The notes under the pieces: generated by a model | What the model was told of the DNA's origin: nothing | Database searches by the model: none | The model's input: the letters and a program-made list of their open reading frames with translations, nothing else | Origin: an uncultured Clostridia bacterium | GTDB taxonomy: Bacteria; Bacillota; Clostridia; Christensenellales; Aristaeellaceae | DNA: 5,121 nt | Direction of reading: 5' to 3' | Assembly: GCA_934630975.1 (NCBI GenBank) | Contig: CAKTXH010000129.1 | Coordinates: 1 to 5,121 of the forward strand | Translations under genes and position numbers: made by a program | Part shown: in pieces, positions 4,273 to 5,121 of the stretch | Position numbering within the stretch: the stretch's first letter is position 1 | Layout of the letters: the number at the start of each line of letters is the position of its first letter

Positions 4273-5121
4273 TTATACGCGGTCGCTCTCGTCGAACGGA
4301 TCGCCGCATTCCGGGCAGAATTTCGGCGGATGCGCCGGATCGGCTGGCTGCCAGCCGCACTTGTCGCAGCGGTAGACCGGCGCGCCTGCCGGGCGCTTCG
4401 CGCCGCATTCCGAACAGAACTTGCCGGTGTTGACCGCGCCGCAGGAACACGTCCAGCCTGCCGCGGGCTGGGGCTCGGGCTTTTTCGCGCCGCATTCTGG
4501 GCAGAACTTGCCGGTGGCCGTCGCGCCGCAGGCGCACTTCCAGACGTTCGCGCCCGGCTGAACCAGCGCGCTCTGCTGCGGAGCTTGCGCCTGCTGCTGC
4601 GCGCCCATCTGGAACAGCTGCGCCGCGTTGATTCCGCCGCCCTGCTGGGCCATATTCATGCCCATGAAGCCGGTGAACGCGCCGCCCTGATTTTTCGCGG
4701 CGTCCTGCATGGCCTGCGCCTGCGCGCCCACCAGATGCGCCGCCGCCATGTTCGCGTTGCGGAAAACGGCGTTCTTTTGCAGCTCCTTGATCATCGCCTC
4801 GTCCTCTTCGGAGGCTTTGACGGAGTTTACGCCAAAGGACACGATCTCCACGCCGCGCAGATCCGCCCACTTTTCGGAGAGCACGTCGTTGAGCGCGGCG
4901 GCGATCTCCGTGGTATGCCCCGGCAGCGCGCTGTAGCGGACGCCCATCTCGGAAATCTTTGCGAACGCGGGCTGAAGCGCGGTCAGCAGTTCGCTCTTGA
5001 GCTGGCTGTCAATCTGTTCGCGCGTGTAGTCGCCCTCCACATTACCGCAGACGTTCGTGTAAAACAGCATCGGGTTGGTCACGCGATAGCTGTATTCGCC
5101 GAAACAGCGAATGGAAATATC
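4273..5121 (-). CDS. SPFH (band 7) protein with C-terminal zinc ribbons, YdjI-like, 5' end outside window
   Basis: This is the C-terminal 282 residues of a longer protein. The frame stays open to the window edge, and the GTG at 5082 is an internal Val codon, since an SPFH-like segment (DISIRCFGEYSYRV) continues in frame above it. Residues 1 to about 110 match the later half of an SPFH domain of the kind called 'virion core protein'/YdjI in Bacillus. These domains oligomerise and usually associate with membrane microdomains. A coiled or Ala-rich segment and a Gln/Ala/Gly-rich linker (about 142-193) follow. Three four-cysteine zinc-ribbon knuckles come last: Cys196/198/207/210, Cys225/227/236/239 and Cys252/255/269/272. 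The first two have CxC...CxxC spacing and the third CxxC...CxxC. Each set should bind one structural zinc and probably mediates protein contacts. The substrate or partner is unknown. In Bacillus, ydjI relatives sit with ydjG/ydjH; whether that holds here is outside the window. No TM segment is visible in this part. The gene ends in its own terminator. Confidence 0.88.
   Translation of the reverse strand, partial: DISIRCFGEYSYRVTNPMLFYTNVCGNVEGDYTREQIDSQLKSELLTALQPAFAKISEMGVRYSALPGHTTEIAAALNDVLSEKWADLRGVEIVSFGVNSVKASEEDEAMIKELQKNAVFRNANMAAAHLVGAQAQAMQDAAKNQGGAFTGFMGMNMAQQGGGINAAQLFQMGAQQQAQAPQQSALVQPGANVWKCACGATATGKFCPECGAKKPEPQPAAGWTCSCGAVNTGKFCSECGAKRPAGAPVYRCDKCGWQPADPAHPPKFCPECGDPFDESDRV
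4401..4537 (-). repeat. in-gene tandem duplication of the CxC zinc ribbon
   Basis: Bases 4401-4450 and 4488-4537 match at about 40 of 50 positions by eye and are 87 bases (29 codons) apart, including a shared 15-base core CAGAACTTGCCGGTG. They encode zinc ribbons 2 and 1 of the SPFH protein. The third ribbon shares the shorter CGCCGCATTC piece at 4302. This indicates ribbon multiplication by unequal duplication inside the gene. Confidence 0.75.

Noticed and set aside
4115..4870. A 251-codon minus-strand open frame overlapping the SPFH gene
   Set aside because: It is an alternate frame of the SPFH/zinc-ribbon gene that reads on through its terminator; Arg/Gly-rich with no domain.
1..5121. CRISPR arrays, insertion sequences, tRNA or rRNA genes
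   Set aside because: No regularly spaced direct repeats, transposase motifs, terminal inverted repeats of IS type, or tRNA/rRNA-like sequence were seen on either strand.

Overview
The window reads as chromosomal DNA from a moderately high-GC Firmicute, probably a clostridial gut-type lineage. This is inferred from strong AGGAG-type ribosome sites, sigma-A-like promoters, a lipobox lipoprotein and a YdjI-like SPFH/zinc-ribbon protein. No marker gene fixes the taxon. All four convincing genes lie on the minus strand, so the text below runs from high to low coordinates in transcription order.

Right end (4201-5121): the 3' part of a gene for an SPFH-domain protein with a Gln/Ala-rich linker and three C-terminal four-cysteine zinc ribbons. 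Its 5' end lies beyond the window. It is closed by a clear intrinsic terminator (4201-4230).

Middle (about 3704-4200): an AT-rich gap of about 500 bases. It holds an extended -10 promoter candidate, a perfect 9-bp inverted repeat, and two short ORFs of doubtful reality. It looks like the control and leader region of the next operon.

Operon (694-3703): a family-3 solute-binding lipoprotein whose 3' end overlaps by 23 bases a 732-residue membrane hybrid sensor kinase (two TM segments, a Cache-like extracytoplasmic domain, HisKA, HATPase, receiver). No transporter permease or ATPase is present. The simplest reading is that the anchored binding protein captures a small molecule outside the membrane and the kinase reads it. 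The receiver is the C-terminal domain, and neither an HPt nor a DNA-binding output protein is encoded here.

Left part (163-663): a well-formed promoter (TTGACG-17-TATCAT) with a near-palindrome over its -10 drives a 116-residue protein. This protein resembles the ligand/dimerisation half of TetR regulators but has no room for the usual helix-turn-helix. A 22-codon ORF precedes it and ends in an ATGA overlap with an internal Met codon. A long palindromic terminator (163-211) closes the unit. Below it a further leftward promoter and a short basic ORF lead out of the window.

The most interesting content is the permease-less binding-protein/hybrid-kinase pair, followed by the HTH-less TetR-like gene with its own apparent operator.
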